A stretch of DNA of 64,000 nucleotides from Alectoria sarmentosa. Lineage: Eukaryota > Ascomycota > Lecanoromycetes > Lecanorales > Parmeliaceae. The stretch's first letter is position 1; each line of letters opens with the position of its first letter. The stretch is taken from positions 1 to 64,000 of the forward strand of contig WOGZ01000027.1 in the NCBI GenBank assembly GCA_009733775.1, in the 5' to 3' direction. Under the pieces are notes generated by a model that was not told where the DNA came from, did not search any database, and saw only the letters and a program-made list of their open reading frames with translations. Positions 1-12,987 of the stretch are shown here, one piece after another. The position numbers and the translations under genes were made by a program.

Positions 1-884
1 TTAAATATAAGATTAAATGAAAAAACGTTAATAAAGATTTTAATTAATATAATATTGATAAAGGTGAATTCGATAATGTAAAAAACGTAATAAAAGATTT
101 TTATAAAAGATATTTAAACAAGTCAAGATAGGAAGATTAAATATTATTCGATTAAATTAGCGATTAATTTATAAAAAGACCTCATCATTCACTCTTCCTC
201 TTTTTTCTTTTTTTCTTATAATCATCGTTATCACAATGAGCGACGGCGATTATATATAGCTTTCAATTATTATGCGTGCGTCTTCACGTCATTTTTTCAA
301 ATCGATGTCGACGACGATGACGTATCGATTTAAGATTTAAATGAACACGCGACCCCCGTTACCCACTCTATAAACATTTTTCGAAATCTTTTAACGTCGT
401 TTTAAGATCTCGCTGTCGTCATTGATAATCTTATTCGATATTATATATATAATAATTCATAAAGAAAGACTACTCAGAACATCATCAAAACATATATGAA
501 CTTCAAATAAGGTTTAGCGTCTGCGGCTCGGTTCGATTCGAGAGACCTCGTTTAATTATATCGCTTAATTTTTACGATTCTTTCTTCGTTCAAAATATGA
601 AATATCAAATAACATTGAATATTCAAATGCTTCGACGACGATTATAACGTCAATCCTTTATCAAATCACGTTATTTTTGAACGCCTAAAACGATAAAACA
701 TTATAATATCGACGATATTATAAACGAATTCCTCATAACATGTTGTTGTCGCTATTATCATCAACTTTCTTTAATTGAAAATGATTATCAATTAGATGTT
801 TCGAAGATATAAGATAAGTTATAAGCACATTTTTTCGATCTTTATAGCGTTAAAACATCGCTTTTTAAAAGAAGAAAATAATAT

Positions 885-1105
885 TATAAGCGTACTCTAC
901 ATTCTTAATAAAACTAATTTTTCTTTAATATTACATTTCTTTAACATTACCCGATTGAGCTTAGCGTGACTTGGCAGAGGCATCTATTTTTATATAAATG
1001 TCTTTTTTTTATATATATACTTTCTCCTCATTTAGTTATCTTATTCAATACACTCATATAATATAACTTTATGCTGATTTTAACACTTCGTGTCAAATCG
1101 ATATT
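885..1105. repeat. Dispersed AT-rich repeat family R1, copy A
   Basis: This copy aligns with 8512-8555 joined to 9482-9660 (copy B). Shared landmarks are a tract ending in TTTAAYATTAC-like sequence, then ATTACYCGATTGAGCTTAGC, then a TATATAAATG-like box and a run of TATATA. Differences are mostly C/T. The family could be a solo long terminal repeat, since it has a TATA-like box and no coding potential, but no matching retrotransposon interior is visible. Confidence 0.55.
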
Positions 1106-2559
1106 AAAAAAACATTTTCGTTGATTTCATTATTTTATTATTCATTTATAACAAATATAATAAAGATTATTAATATATTATAATTATTATAAATCAATTA
1201 ATAAAGAAGAAAAAATTCGTATTTTTAAACTTTTTTAATATAAAAATTATAATATAAATCTTTTTCGAATAAATTTAAAAAGAAGAAAAATATTCGTTAA
1301 TTATCATCTTTAATCGAAATACGCAATTTATCGCTCATTTTTAATAAAGATTATATACAAAAATTGATATAAAATTAAAGTTTTTTATTGCATTTCATTC
1401 AAAAATTAATAATTAAATAAAGAACGCAAATTTCACGTTAAAATAATATTTTCGCGCGTATATAAATTATAATTAAAAAGATTAAGTAAATTTTTTATTT
1501 ATTATAAAATTTGAAATTAATTTAATTAAAAGCGTTTTTATAAAAATTGTTTCTTTTTTAATTATAAAAAAATATATATCTCGTTTTAATATTAAATTTT
1601 TTATATTATAAAATGTTAACGCAATTTAATAAAGCGAAAAAAAATATCATAATTGTAAACAACTTTATAAAAAAAGATTAAAAAAATGAGAATTCATTTT
1701 CAATAAAAACTTATTTAAGCTCGAGACATTCAAAAGAAATACATAAATTGACGTTATTTATCATCATTTGAACTACGATCTAACGATTTGATTATGTTAA
1801 ATTTTCAAAACATTAAAATTATAAAACTTAATAAGTCTTTTGATTATAAAAACATAAAATCGTTCAAAATCGTATAAGTTATTAATAATTCGATATATAA
1901 ATTTAATTTGCTTAACACGATAAAGGGTGTTTTTTTAATTTTTCATTTTTAATTATTATATAATATTATCGATAATTTTTTATTTGAATAAAAACAATTT
2001 TTTTTTTTCTTTATACATATAAACGAAGAAAAAACGAATTATTCAACGAAGAAAATTCTCGATTTTAAGATAAATAAGAAATGAAAAGATTTTATAATAA
2101 AATTCAAAGATTATTTGATATATAAAATCAAATATATCGATTATAATAATAACGATGATTTATTCACGTAACAAATTTTCATAAACGTTATCGATTGTTT
2201 AAATTTAATAATAGATTTTCATCACAAATATTTAAATTATGACGATTTATATTCGTTTTTTAAAACTCTTTACGATTAAAAGTCTCTTTTTGCGTTATTA
2301 ATATTTTATTACGTTTATAAAATAAAAAAATTTGATTTTCTTTAATTTATGAAATTGTAAAAATAAATAAAGTTGTGAGAGAATACGGATATCGTTGTCG
2401 CTATTGCATAATAAATCTTTTTTGATTTAATTGATTCGCAATAAAGATTTTTGGAAAATATAATATAAAGCGCTTCGTATTTACGATTATCTCTCGATTT
2501 TTTTTTAATCACAAAAATGTCTGTGTTCTTGAAAAGGAGATAATGTTATAATTTGTTTT

Positions 2560-5500
2560 TCGATATTGCGATTCATTATGAATTAAGATTAACTTTATGA
2601 CTTAGCTTTACATTAACGTGTTAAATTATAATTTAATCTTTTACTTTTATATATATGCATTTATACTTAAAACTTCATAATTAAAATTTCATTTAAATCA
2701 CGTATAAAGTATTATTTTAATTTAAACGTGCAGTTTTTAACAATATTATAAATTCTTTTTAATAAAATCTTACATTAATATCGAAATATGTTTTTTTATA
2801 ACGACGATTTATATATAATAATTAACTTTATTTTATATATAAAAACTTATATACTCGCTACTCATTTTCAAATTCGTTATAATTTCATATATCGCATATA
2901 TAACGTTTTTTTTTATTAAAAATCTTTATTAACGATTTTAATTAAAAAATTAATCGAAGAATTAATTTATAATTTAAAAATCGCAAGATCAAAAATCATT
3001 TAATGATTTTATATCTTTTTTTTCGCCTTTGCTACGAAATCTTAAAACGTTAAAAACGCATCGATTTTTTAAAATATACGAATAATCGCTTAAATCAATA
3101 TTTAATTTTAAATTATCAAATTTATTTATTTTTAATAATATGAATAAATTTAAATTCGAAGATTGAAAATTACGAATTTAAGACAAATTTCATTTTAATA
3201 AAAATTATTATTTGATTAACGCGTTTTAAATCAATTATATTATATTATAATTTGTTAAAAAAATAAACGAGTATATAATATCGAAACGTCGAAATTATAT
3301 TACAAACTTTTATAATATCATTTAAAACGTTTTAAATTAATTTAGCGATTTTTATAAAATATTATTACGTATTTTATATAAAATAAATAATCATATATTT
3401 AATAATTTTAAATAAGAAATCGAATAATTATTTCTCGAATTTTATATAAAATTTATAAAATATAATGAAAATTAATTATAACGTTAATTAATAAAATGTT
3501 TAAAAAATATTATTATTAAACGATTATAAAAAATATATATAATAATAAACATCGAATAAGATTGAACACTTTTATAATATAAAAAATATTTAATACGAAT
3601 TGATTTTTATTAACGATTTAACGTAGAAAAAATATATAAACATTAACACGTTAAAAAACGAATATATTCGTTAAATAATACGTTAAAATAAAATTTAAAA
3701 TTGCAAACAAAAATCGTAACAAATACGTTATTATTTTTCGTTTTAATTGAAAAAAATATCGACGTTGAAAACATAATTATTAATAAAATTATTATTAAAA
3801 AACATTCGAATTAAATTTAATACAATTAAGATAACATATAATTTAAATTTAAAAACTTAAATTCGTAATTTTCAATAATTATTATATATTAAATATTAAT
3901 AATAAAAGAAATATAATATAACGCATTTTCAACATTTAATATAATTAATTAATTAATATACGATTCGATAAAATTTCGAATATACTATATTAAACGATTT
4001 GAATTAATTTTTTATTTAAAAAATACGTCTCAAATTCATTGTTTCGTTATTATAAAAACGATCGTTTATAAATTTAATATTTAATAATAACATTATATCA
4101 AATTTATTAAATATATTGCTTTTATTAATATATATATAAACGATATTCGAAAATATATTATATAATTAATTAATTTCACTATCGTAATTAATAATTTTAT
4201 TCGATATTATATATATAATATTTTATAAAAAAGATTACTTAAATCAACATTAAAATATATACGATGTTTAAATAAAAGTTAAGATTTACGACTCGAAAGC
4301 GCTCGAATTAATTAAGTTACATCATTTAACGATTTCTTCTCTACTTGAAAATTAGATTTTATATGTTTATTTTATAATTAAATGCTTATATCGTCATAAT
4401 TTCTTTATTTCTTTATTAAATATTTTCAAAATTGAAATCTTATAACGTTATAATAATATACTCGCGACGAACGATTCGTTAAAATTTTGAAATAAATTAT
4501 CGTCGTCATCGTCGTCGTCGAAAAAAAACATTATTAAAATATTAAAAAAGTTATATTTTTATCAATTTTTCAACGAGCATATATGCATAGTCATATTATA
4601 ATAAATACATTTTTAATTTTATTTTCAATACACGTTTTTATACGTGCTATTATTAAATGTTTTAAAAAAATAAAAAAGATTATTAAATATTAATCGATTA
4701 AGTCTTCAGTCACGTTATAACAATAAATTATACATTTAAACTTTTATTCGAATATCTTTTATAAAAAAATATATATTATAATATTTATATTATTAACGAA
4801 AAGTCGATTAAATAAAAACTTATTTCATTAAAACTTTTTAAAAATATTTTTTTTCGCTTCACTTTTTCGCAACAACTCGATAACGAGATAATTAACTTTA
4901 TTAAATTATTTTCATTCGAAAAATTATACTCGATATTTTACGCATTCGTTATCGCGAATTAAACGATTAAAAAATAACATCGTTATCGTTTTCGAAAGAA
5001 ATAACATAAGTTCGAAATTCACAATAAAGTTTTTATTAAAATCTCAACATTAAAGATTTTAATATCACATTAAAATATATTTTTTAATTAAAATCGATTT
5101 CTTTATTAAATCATCGATTTATTATATTATATTAATTATAATTCTTATTCGTTTTATATACGAGAAATGTCTCGCTATTTATATATTCTCTTTTATTTTA
5201 TAATTATATATTTTATTCACATTACAATTTAAAAATCTCGTTGCAATTAAATTTTATTATATTTTAATTAAAATCGATTTAAACAAAGTGAAATATATCG
5301 AATACTCGTTAAAATTAAGTGATTGAAAATTATACGATAATGTATTTATAAAATATATTAATTATTTATTTCGATGCTTATTATTATATTTATAATTATT
5401 GAAAAAAAAAATTATATTATTTATTAAAATACTCGAATAAATGTTTTAAAAATTAATTATATTAAAGTATCAAAAATTTTAAAAAGAAGTTTTTATATCA

Positions 5501-5923
5501 AAAAATATCGATTTTTTAATTTTTTAATGCAATATAGTTTTTTAAAATTTCGTTTATATTATAATATAAACGTTTTCGTAAATTAAATTTCGTGTAATTA
5601 ATATCGCGAAATAAATATTATATAATTACTTTTAAAATGTTTACGCGATGCAATATATATATAATATTAAAATAATTAAAAGATTTTAAAAAATGCAAAT
5701 TTCGTTAAATATATAAAAGCATTAATTATTTAATTTAAAAAGTGTTAAAAATTATATATAGAACTATAATAGTGTTTAAACGTGATTTGAATAAAATTTT
5801 AATTATGAGATTTTAAGTATAAATGCATATATATAAAAGTAAAAGATTAAATTATAATTTGACACGTTAATGTAAGACTGAGTTATAAAACTAATCTTAA
5901 TTTATAATGATTTATAGTATCGA
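2560..5923. mobile_element. 3.36-kb RIPped unit with long terminal inverted arms
   Basis: The 151 bp at 2560-2710 read as the reverse complement of 5773-5923 with no gap and roughly 89% identity by eye; nearly all differences are transitions. Similarity seems to continue inward for some tens of bases and weakly outward. The interior (2711-5772) is fully degraded and gives no recognisable protein. The arrangement is what one expects of a DNA transposon with long terminal inverted repeats that was then mutated by RIP. Two dispersed repeats in opposite orientation would look the same. No clear target-site duplication was identified, so the exact ends are uncertain. Confidence 0.55.
4096..4640. 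repeat. Dispersed repeat family R2, copy A
   Basis: This stretch aligns with 6680-7190. Shared landmarks are TTTATTAATATATATATAAACG near the start, TATAACGTTATAATA in the middle, a run of TCGTCG/TTATTA triplets, and AGYATATATRYATA near the end. A piece of it (4196-4300) also resembles 429-540. Differences are mainly transitions. No coding content is recognisable. Part of this copy lies inside the 2560-5923 unit. Confidence 0.5.
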
Positions 5924-6679
5924 TCTGAGAACTGCTAACCTCGAATCATAACAAAAAGAAATCGTTTATTTAATTAATTTTCAAATTAATTACTTTTTAT
6001 ATAACTTCGCAATTATTTATTAAATATCATAAATGTATTATTTATTTAATTTTATTTTCATCGATTAATCGATTATTGAATTATAATTAAATAATTATAT
6101 ATAATAAATTTTTTGCAAACATTATAAAAAAATATTCGATTTAAAAAATAAACTTTATAATTATATTCGAAGTCGCGAATATCAAAAATTAATATCTTTT
6201 TTCGCTATTAAAAGTATTACGATTTATAAATTTAATTTAACGTGATTTTTTATTTTTAAAACGTTATTTAATAATACGAACATTATTATTAAAAAAAAGA
6301 AGATAAATTAAATTTTATTATTATTATCGCTATTATTTTATCGAGTAATGTTATCTTTATCGTTTATTTATAAACTTTATAAAAAGTTATATTTTATAGT
6401 CGTTGATTTATATATATATTATATTTTATTAAATAAATTTTAACGCATTACAATCACACGTATTATAAATATATTTTTTATTATATTTATTTAAGATTTT
6501 TACAAACGATTTGATAAAAAGAAACGAGTTATTTTTATATTAAATAAAATTTATAATTCTTTATTCGATTATTAAAAATCTCGTTTTAAATGTTCGAACT
6601 CGATTATTAAAATTACATTATTTATTATTGCAAAATCGAATATTTAAGTATTTAATATATAATTATTCGATTATATAAA

Positions 6680-7190
6680 ATTTATTAAATATAACGCTTT
6701 TATTAATATATATATAAACGATATTCGAAAGCATATTATATCGTTAATTAATTTCGTTATTATCGTTAAAACATTTATACGAATTCGTATTTTTATATTT
6801 TAATAAAAAAAGTTATCGAGAAACTTATATTAAATTATGCGACGTTTTAATGAAATTTAACGTTTATAATTCGAAATTACTCAAATTAATTAAATTGTAT
6901 TATTTCATAAATTTTTTATAATTACGATATTAAATTTTAAAGATTATTATATTATTAAAATATTAAATTGCGTTTTTTATTATTATTCGCTCATTTTTTC
7001 ATTAAATGTTTTTAAAATTAAAGTTTTATAACGTTATAATATTAAATTCGCGATAAGATTATTAGCGAGCGTTTTAAAATATAATATTAATATTATTATT
7101 ATCGTCGAAAAAAGACGTTATTAAAAAACATTAAAAGATTTTATTTTTATTAATTTTTTTAGTAAGTATATATGTATAATAAGCGTTTTT
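6680..7190. repeat. Dispersed repeat family R2, copy B
   Basis: Direct-orientation partner of 4096-4640, with the same landmark order. A (TCGTCG)-type tract in copy A corresponds to TTATTATTATTATCGTCG here, consistent with C-to-T conversion. Confidence 0.5.
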
Positions 7191-7319
7191 TACGATATTA
7201 TAATAATAATAACATTATTAATAATAAGAAAAACTTATATCGATTTATAATAATAAAGATTATCGTTATTCGAAAGAGAAAATAATGTTACGAATATATT
7301 TTACTTAGTTTTATTATTT

Positions 7320-7560
7320 ATTTAACTTTATCGAGTTTATCGATATTAGCGTGCTTTAAAAACATAAACGTACTTTATTTAACTTTATTATTTACTTAAT
7401 TTTATCGAGTTTATCGACATTAACGTGTTTTAAAAACTTATATATAAATCTTTCTCTTTTATACATAATTTTCTAAACTTATTATTTTCGTTATATATAT
7501 TTATATAATTTTAAACTTTATATTAATTTTAACATTATAATAAAAAATTTTATATTTTCG
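7320..7560. repeat. R1-related copy with an internal short duplication
   Basis: Tracts resembling R1 (ATCGAGTTTATCGAYATTARCG, TATATAAAT, TATATTAATTTTAACATTA) occur here. About 60 bp of the beginning appear twice in tandem, near 7,325-7,380 and 7,385-7,440. The relation to R1 is weaker than between copies A and B. Confidence 0.35.
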
Positions 7561-8555
7561 ACGAAGAGAAATATATATAATTTAATAAACGAATATAATA
7601 ATTTTATAATTAATCGCACTTAAAAATAACGAAGTTTATTATTATTAAAAATTTATTCTCGCATATTCGAATTAAAAAACGAATAATTTAAAAGAAACGC
7701 GCTAATAAAAACTTTATCAAAATATTAATTTAAAAGTAAAATATCACGATTGAAATTAAAATAAAAACTTGAAACATTATATTTTTAAATTTAATTATTA
7801 TATAATAATTAAATTTTAAAAAATTCGTATCGAAATAACGAAATCGTTTCGTTATATAATAAGCGAAAAATAAAATAAAATATTAAAACATTTATATTAT
7901 AAGCGAATAAAAAAAATTAACGAAATAACATTTTTTAAATAATGAGTTTATTATAATAATAACGAAAATAAACTCGAAACGATTATATATAATTTCTTTA
8001 TTAAGTATATCGATAAAATAAATTTATTATAAAAATATATATTAATAATTTATATAATAAATTTGCTATTAAACGATATATTTCGATTTTATATAAATTA
8101 TTTAATAATAAAAATATAAAAAATATAAAATTAAAATATAATAAAGTTTTCAAATTAGGTTATTAGTAAATATTAAAGAAAAATAATATATATAACTTAA
8201 AAAAGAGTTTAAAAAACGACGATAAAGTTTATAATATTTTTAGTGATTATTATATATTAACATTAATAGTAAAAAAGACGTAATAATACGCATTTTTAAC
8301 GTTTTATATATAAAAAAATATACGATAATACGAACATTTGCGAAATTATATATTTTAAAATCTTAAATCGTATACAATTAACTTAATTAAATTAATATAC
8401 GATTTGATAAAATATCGAATATGCTATTTTTTAATAATTGTATATTAATTAAATTCGATATTATAATTATATTACGAGCATTAATTTTCGATTTAAATAA
8501 ATAAAAATTGTTATAAGCGTATTTTACATTTTTAATAAAGTTAACTTTTTTTTAA

Positions 8556-9481
8556 GACTTTTGATACTCGCACGTAGTTTTTTGATATATATATATAATC
8601 TTTTGATACATATACGTAACTCTTTATTTCGCATATCTCTATTAACGCATCAAGCATTGAATAAAATCTGAAACTTTAACGTTTTGATATAAAGATTTAA
8701 TGTATATTACGATGTAAAGACTTAATGCTCTTGATATAAAAACTTATTGCCTTAACGTAGAAATTTGTTTCGCTTCGTGATATGAGAAGTTCAATAAAAA
8801 ATCTAAGATTTGATGCCTTAATGTAGGGACTTATTGCTTTAACGTAAGATTTAATGTACGTTACGACGTTTTAATGTAAAGATTTGATGTACGTTATAAC
8901 GCCTTGATGTAAAGACTCGAAGTTCATTAATTGCTCTATGTGAAGGGACTGAATACTTTATGCGAAGGAATTGAATGCCCTGTGCGAAGGGACTGAATGC
9001 CCTATGCGAAGAAACTGAATGCTCTATGCGAAGGGACTGAATGCCCTATGCGAAGGGACTTAATTCGATATTTTGTAATTGTATTTGAAAGAGAATGCGA
9101 TGCCCGTATTGAAAAAATGATTGATTTTCAACCTTCTTCAATTTATTGTTATACTAATCACATACTTTTTTATTATATAAAGAACTACTTCAAAGAAGTT
9201 TTAAAAGAATAATTAATTTATTTTTCATATCACATCGCATCGCATTTCATCATTATATTTCAACAACTCGATAAAATGAGATTGAATATCGTATAAAAAA
9301 ACTAAATGTTTTATATGATGTCTTAAACCTTAAATCTTAACTTTAAATCACTTATTTAATCATTAACGTCGAAAGGTATACGCGTTTTATTAATTTATTT
9401 TGTTTAACTTTAAAAGGCTACGTACATATATTAAAAGATTACGTACATATATCAAAAAGTTACGTGCGAGTATCAAAAGCC
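8556..9481. mobile_element. Non-autonomous DNA transposon, hAT-like
   Basis: The left end (8556-8625) is the reverse complement of the right end (9412-9481): both begin G-R-CTTTTGATACTCGCACGT when read inward. The match covers about 70 bp, with roughly a dozen mainly transition differences. Each arm contains about three subrepeats of the form TTTTGATAYRYRYACGTA spaced by about 23 bp. The 8-bp direct repeat TTTTTTAA flanks the element at 8548-8555 and 9482-9489. R1 copy A shows the corresponding empty site (TTCTTTAA, one C/T difference), so the boundaries are supported independently. An 8-bp duplication fits hAT or related superfamilies. At 926 bp it carries no transposase; internal tandem repeats fill much of it. 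Confidence 0.75.
8925..9064. repeat. 22-bp tandem repeat inside the transposon
   Basis: About six head-to-tail copies of a 22-bp unit, GAAGGGACTGAATGCCCTATGC with small variations. Just upstream, 8849-8915, lie two copies of a 33-bp unit (TTAATGTACGTTACG core). The array is distinctly richer in G and C than its surroundings and keeps intact CA and TG steps, so it was RIPped little. A short open frame over it (8997-9212) is a by-product of the repeat and not a gene. Confidence 0.75.
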
Positions 9482-9839
9482 TTTTTTAATATCACATTTT
9501 TTTAACATTACTCGATTGAGCTTAGCGTGTTTTAATAAAAACATTTATTTTTATATAAATGTTTTTTTTATATATATATTTTCTTTTCACTTAATTATTA
9601 TATTTAATATATTTATATAATATAATTTTATATTAATTTTAATAGCGCTTAAAAATTTTATTATTATTATTCGATGTTTATTATGCGCTTAATAATTTTA
9701 TTATCGTTATTCGATATTTATTTTAATTATTCGACGTTTATTTCATTATCGCTATTCGATTTTAATTTTTATAAAAATTTAAATTCGTAATTTTCGCAAA
9801 TATCTTTATTATGCGCTTATTATAATTTTATTTTATTTT

Positions 9840-9995
9840 TTTAATACGCGACTCGATTGAGTTTAACGCGACTTAACATTATTTATATAAATCGTTTTTG
9901 TATATATATATTTTTTTTATAACTATTACTTCGTTTATATTAAAATATAAACATTTAACATTATTTTAATTTCTAATAGCGCTCGATAATTTCAT
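9840..9995. repeat. R1 copy C, diverged
   Basis: A third, more diverged copy: GATTGAGTTTAACGCG, a TATATAAAT box, then TATATATATTTTTTT and a closing AATAGCGCTCG. These occur in the same order and at similar spacing as in copies A and B. Confidence 0.45.
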
Positions 9996-12200
9996 TATTG
10001 TTATTCGACGATTACTTTATTTATTCGACGCTCGAAGTTTAAAAAAAGAGGAGATTAATATAAAAAATGTTAATATATGCGATTGCAAAGAGATTGTAAT
10101 TTTTTCATTTTTGTTATTTAATTTTCAGCGTCGCAAGTGTTAAAATTCGTAATTTTGTTATTTATTTTATTCGAGTAAAAATGTTAAAATAATTAAGTTC
10201 GTTTTATTTTCTTTATTCGATTATCGTCGAGTGTAAGCTTAATATATTTTATATTTTATATAATATTTTAATTAAGTAATTTATTACTTACTTTTAACAA
10301 CGTTAATAAAATTAATAATTACAATTTACGAAAAATAATAAAACGTAAAAAGTATTAGTTATAAAATAAAAATGCTATTATATTTATAATTAAAATTATA
10401 TATTATAAATTTTAATAATTATAATTATTAATTATAAAATAAAATAAAATCGTTTCGAGTTTATCGCGAGAACGATTTAAATATTATTTTTTTTATTTTA
10501 TTTATTTTATTTTTTTCGAATTTTTTTCGAATTTTTTTTAATTATTCTTAAAATTCTCGAACTTTAAATCGAATTCGTCGTTAATCTCGTTTAATTTTAT
10601 TATAAAATCTTATTTTAATAATAAATTAAAATCGTTACGATAAAAATAAAACTCGTATTCGTTTAACGATATCGTTAATATTTATAAATTTTTTATAATT
10701 TTTCGTATTATATTCGTATCATCATAATCGACGCGAAAGAGAGATAAATTCGAAAAATAAATTATTAAATCGTTTTTAAAGCGCAGTGATCGTAAAAAAA
10801 ATATAACGTTATTACGATAAAATGTGAAACGTAAAAGACGAAAAGACGAAAATGTATAAATGTTATTTTAACACGATTTTAATTAACATTTATAATGATT
10901 TTATAAAAGTTAAATTTATTTTTAAAATAATTAATAAAATCGAATATAAAATAATTCGCATAAACGTTATAAAAAAATAATTTAAAAACGCGCTTCGATT
11001 ATTAAACTTAACTCGAATATAAAATTTAAATCGATTATTTTCTCGAATATAATATAAATATAATAACGAAATAATTTCGCCGCGATAAAATAATACGATC
11101 GATCAAAATATCGTAAAATGTATGAAAAAAGAGAGCGATTATATATTATTTCGAAAAAACAACTTTTTAATTATAAATAAAGCGATAAAACGTAATAATT
11201 ATTTATTATAATTTATAAAAAGAAAAATAATATCGAAATTTTTATTTTACGTTATTAATATTAATCATAATTTCGTAATGAAAATAATAATTTATCGTAA
11301 TAAAATCGAGAATATAAAATTATAACATTATTTTCGAAGATTTTCGTTTTAACTTTTTTCGACGATATTTTTAATATAAGATTTAATTTTAATTCAAAAT
11401 TAAATTAATTAAAAAAGAATTATTAATAAACGACGAAAATATTACGAGATTGTAATAAAAAAGAAAATGATATTATATTAACATTAAAATTATTAACTTT
11501 GTTTTTAACTTTTTTATAACGAACTTTTTTCATTTTTTTACGAAATTATTTTAATATCGCTTTATTTTCATAATCTTTATTAAAATTATTAAAATTAATT
11601 TTTCGAAGATCACGATTATTATTATACATGAAAACGTCGAAGTTTTTAAAGTTAATGAAAGTAAATTTAATCGATATTATGTTAAAATTGTTACGAGTTT
11701 AAAGAAAAAATAAAATAAAAAAATTAAGATAAATTATAATGTGAAAAAAAAACGAAAAATGTATTGCGATAAAGATTTTTATAATTAAAATAATAAACAC
11801 GTTAATTATATTTATAAAATTTATTTAAAAATTTAAATGTAAAATTTTATCGTAATAATATTATAACGAAGTTATTAAACGCGATTATATAAATTTTTAT
11901 AATCGATATAAAATAATTATTTTTATTTTAAATATTAATTTTATATTAATTTTAAATCGTAATAAATTCGTTATATATTTATTTTTACGAATAAAGATTT
12001 TAAATATAAAAAAATATAATGTTTTAATTACGTTTATTTTATATATTATTAATTATTAAACGAGCTCGTTAAAATTTATCTTATATTTAAATATATACGA
12101 TAAAGTAATATATAATTTAAGTCGTTTTCAATAAAGAATAAATAGCAAATTTTATGCAATCACATTAAATTAAGATTTGAAATCACGGATAAAGATTTAC

Positions 12201-12987
12201 AATTTTTATGAACAATAGAAATGCGCTTAAAGTTGCTTCGGAGTTATCACTGGCCTAAGCACAGTTTAGGGTCAAATGAACCGGCTTCCTTCCGACAATA
12301 CTTTAGGTTTAAGGCTACCACTAGCGCAGGACTTTTGATGCAACCGAGATCCTCGCAGGTGACAAATGTGGGTCAGGGTCATTTGTCGGCATTCTTACAG
12401 GGTGTTTTTTACATTGGCGCATTGTCGGCTCCACTCGGCAATGGCATTCTTACAGGGTCTTTCACCACTCTTTACTTTCATTGCCCGGGCCTTGCAGGTC
12501 TTGGCCAGTGCATATCATCCAAAACTAGTCAAGCGCGAGGCAGCAAGAACTGCCTTGCATATGCAAGAGCGTGCTTTGATTGGTGCAATTTCTATTCCAT
12601 GGGTTTTGATTTGTAGGCCGTGGGACATACTCCGTGAGTCCGTGTGCAGTGGGCTGTGCACCCGCATTAATACTACTGTCAGGACTGGCCACTGTGGCCA
12701 GAGAAGAACGACGCCCCGCTTTGCTGATTGTGCTTTGTTGTGCTGTGCTTCGCGTCATCATTTTATATGTCGAAGTCCCATAGTCAACGCAACAACCAGA
12801 ATAGAGACTACACGAGAATTACACAGCTTACTTCTGAACGGATATGATAACCTGACTAGGAGTGGGACACTCGACGGAATGCCGCAGTCACTATGTCTTA
12901 CTGAGGACTTCTGAGCCATGCTTCATGTCGAATACCCGGCTTAGACTCAGGACGTACTTGCTCCCAACGAATGAAATCTTTCTCAAG
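12201..12987. other. Isochore border, no gene recognised
   Basis: Composition becomes normal at about 12,200. Several overlapping open frames exist on both strands, but none resembles a known family and none extends convincingly into the downstream gene. A perfect 16-bp direct repeat (GGCATTCTTACAGGGT) occurs at 12388-12403 and 12443-12458. Confidence 0.5.

Larger units (their letters stand above)
8512..9660. repeat. R1 copy B, interrupted by a transposon
   Basis: The left part (8512-8555) and right part (9482-9660) together match R1 copy A. The 926 bp between them are an insertion and are annotated separately. Copy A provides the empty site, which defines the insertion boundaries to the base. 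Confidence 0.6.
1..12200. other. AT-rich, RIP-degraded, gene-free block
   Basis: The block is dominated by A and T, has stops in every frame and contains no credible gene. CpG steps (tcg, acg) remain common, while CpA and its complement TpG are rare over long stretches such as 10,380-11,100. That bias is what RIP leaves behind, because it converts CpA to TpA in duplicated DNA. Several internal repeats differ from one another mainly by C/T and G/A changes. Less mutated patches remain near 180-330, 500-560, 940-1,000 and 8,880-9,130. Composition changes abruptly to normal between about 12,180 and 12,220. The block may be a pericentromeric, subtelomeric or internal AT isochore; the window does not decide. 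No telomere repeat occurs at its left end. Confidence 0.85.

Noticed and set aside
516..560. B-box-like GGTTCGATTCG suggesting a tRNA or SINE
   Set aside because: No A box, no acceptor pairing, and the diverged copy near 4,290 shows it is part of a dispersed repeat.
8849..9064. CRISPR-like array
   Set aside because: Repeat units are adjacent without unique spacers and the organism is a fungus.
8997..9212. 71-codon open frame in the transposon
   Set aside because: Its first third is translated tandem repeat and the rest is AT-rich noncoding-like sequence; no motif.
12862..12987. N-terminal extension of the DUF7580 frame
   Set aside because: Peptide does not resemble family N-termini; the downstream ATG at 12988 fits better.
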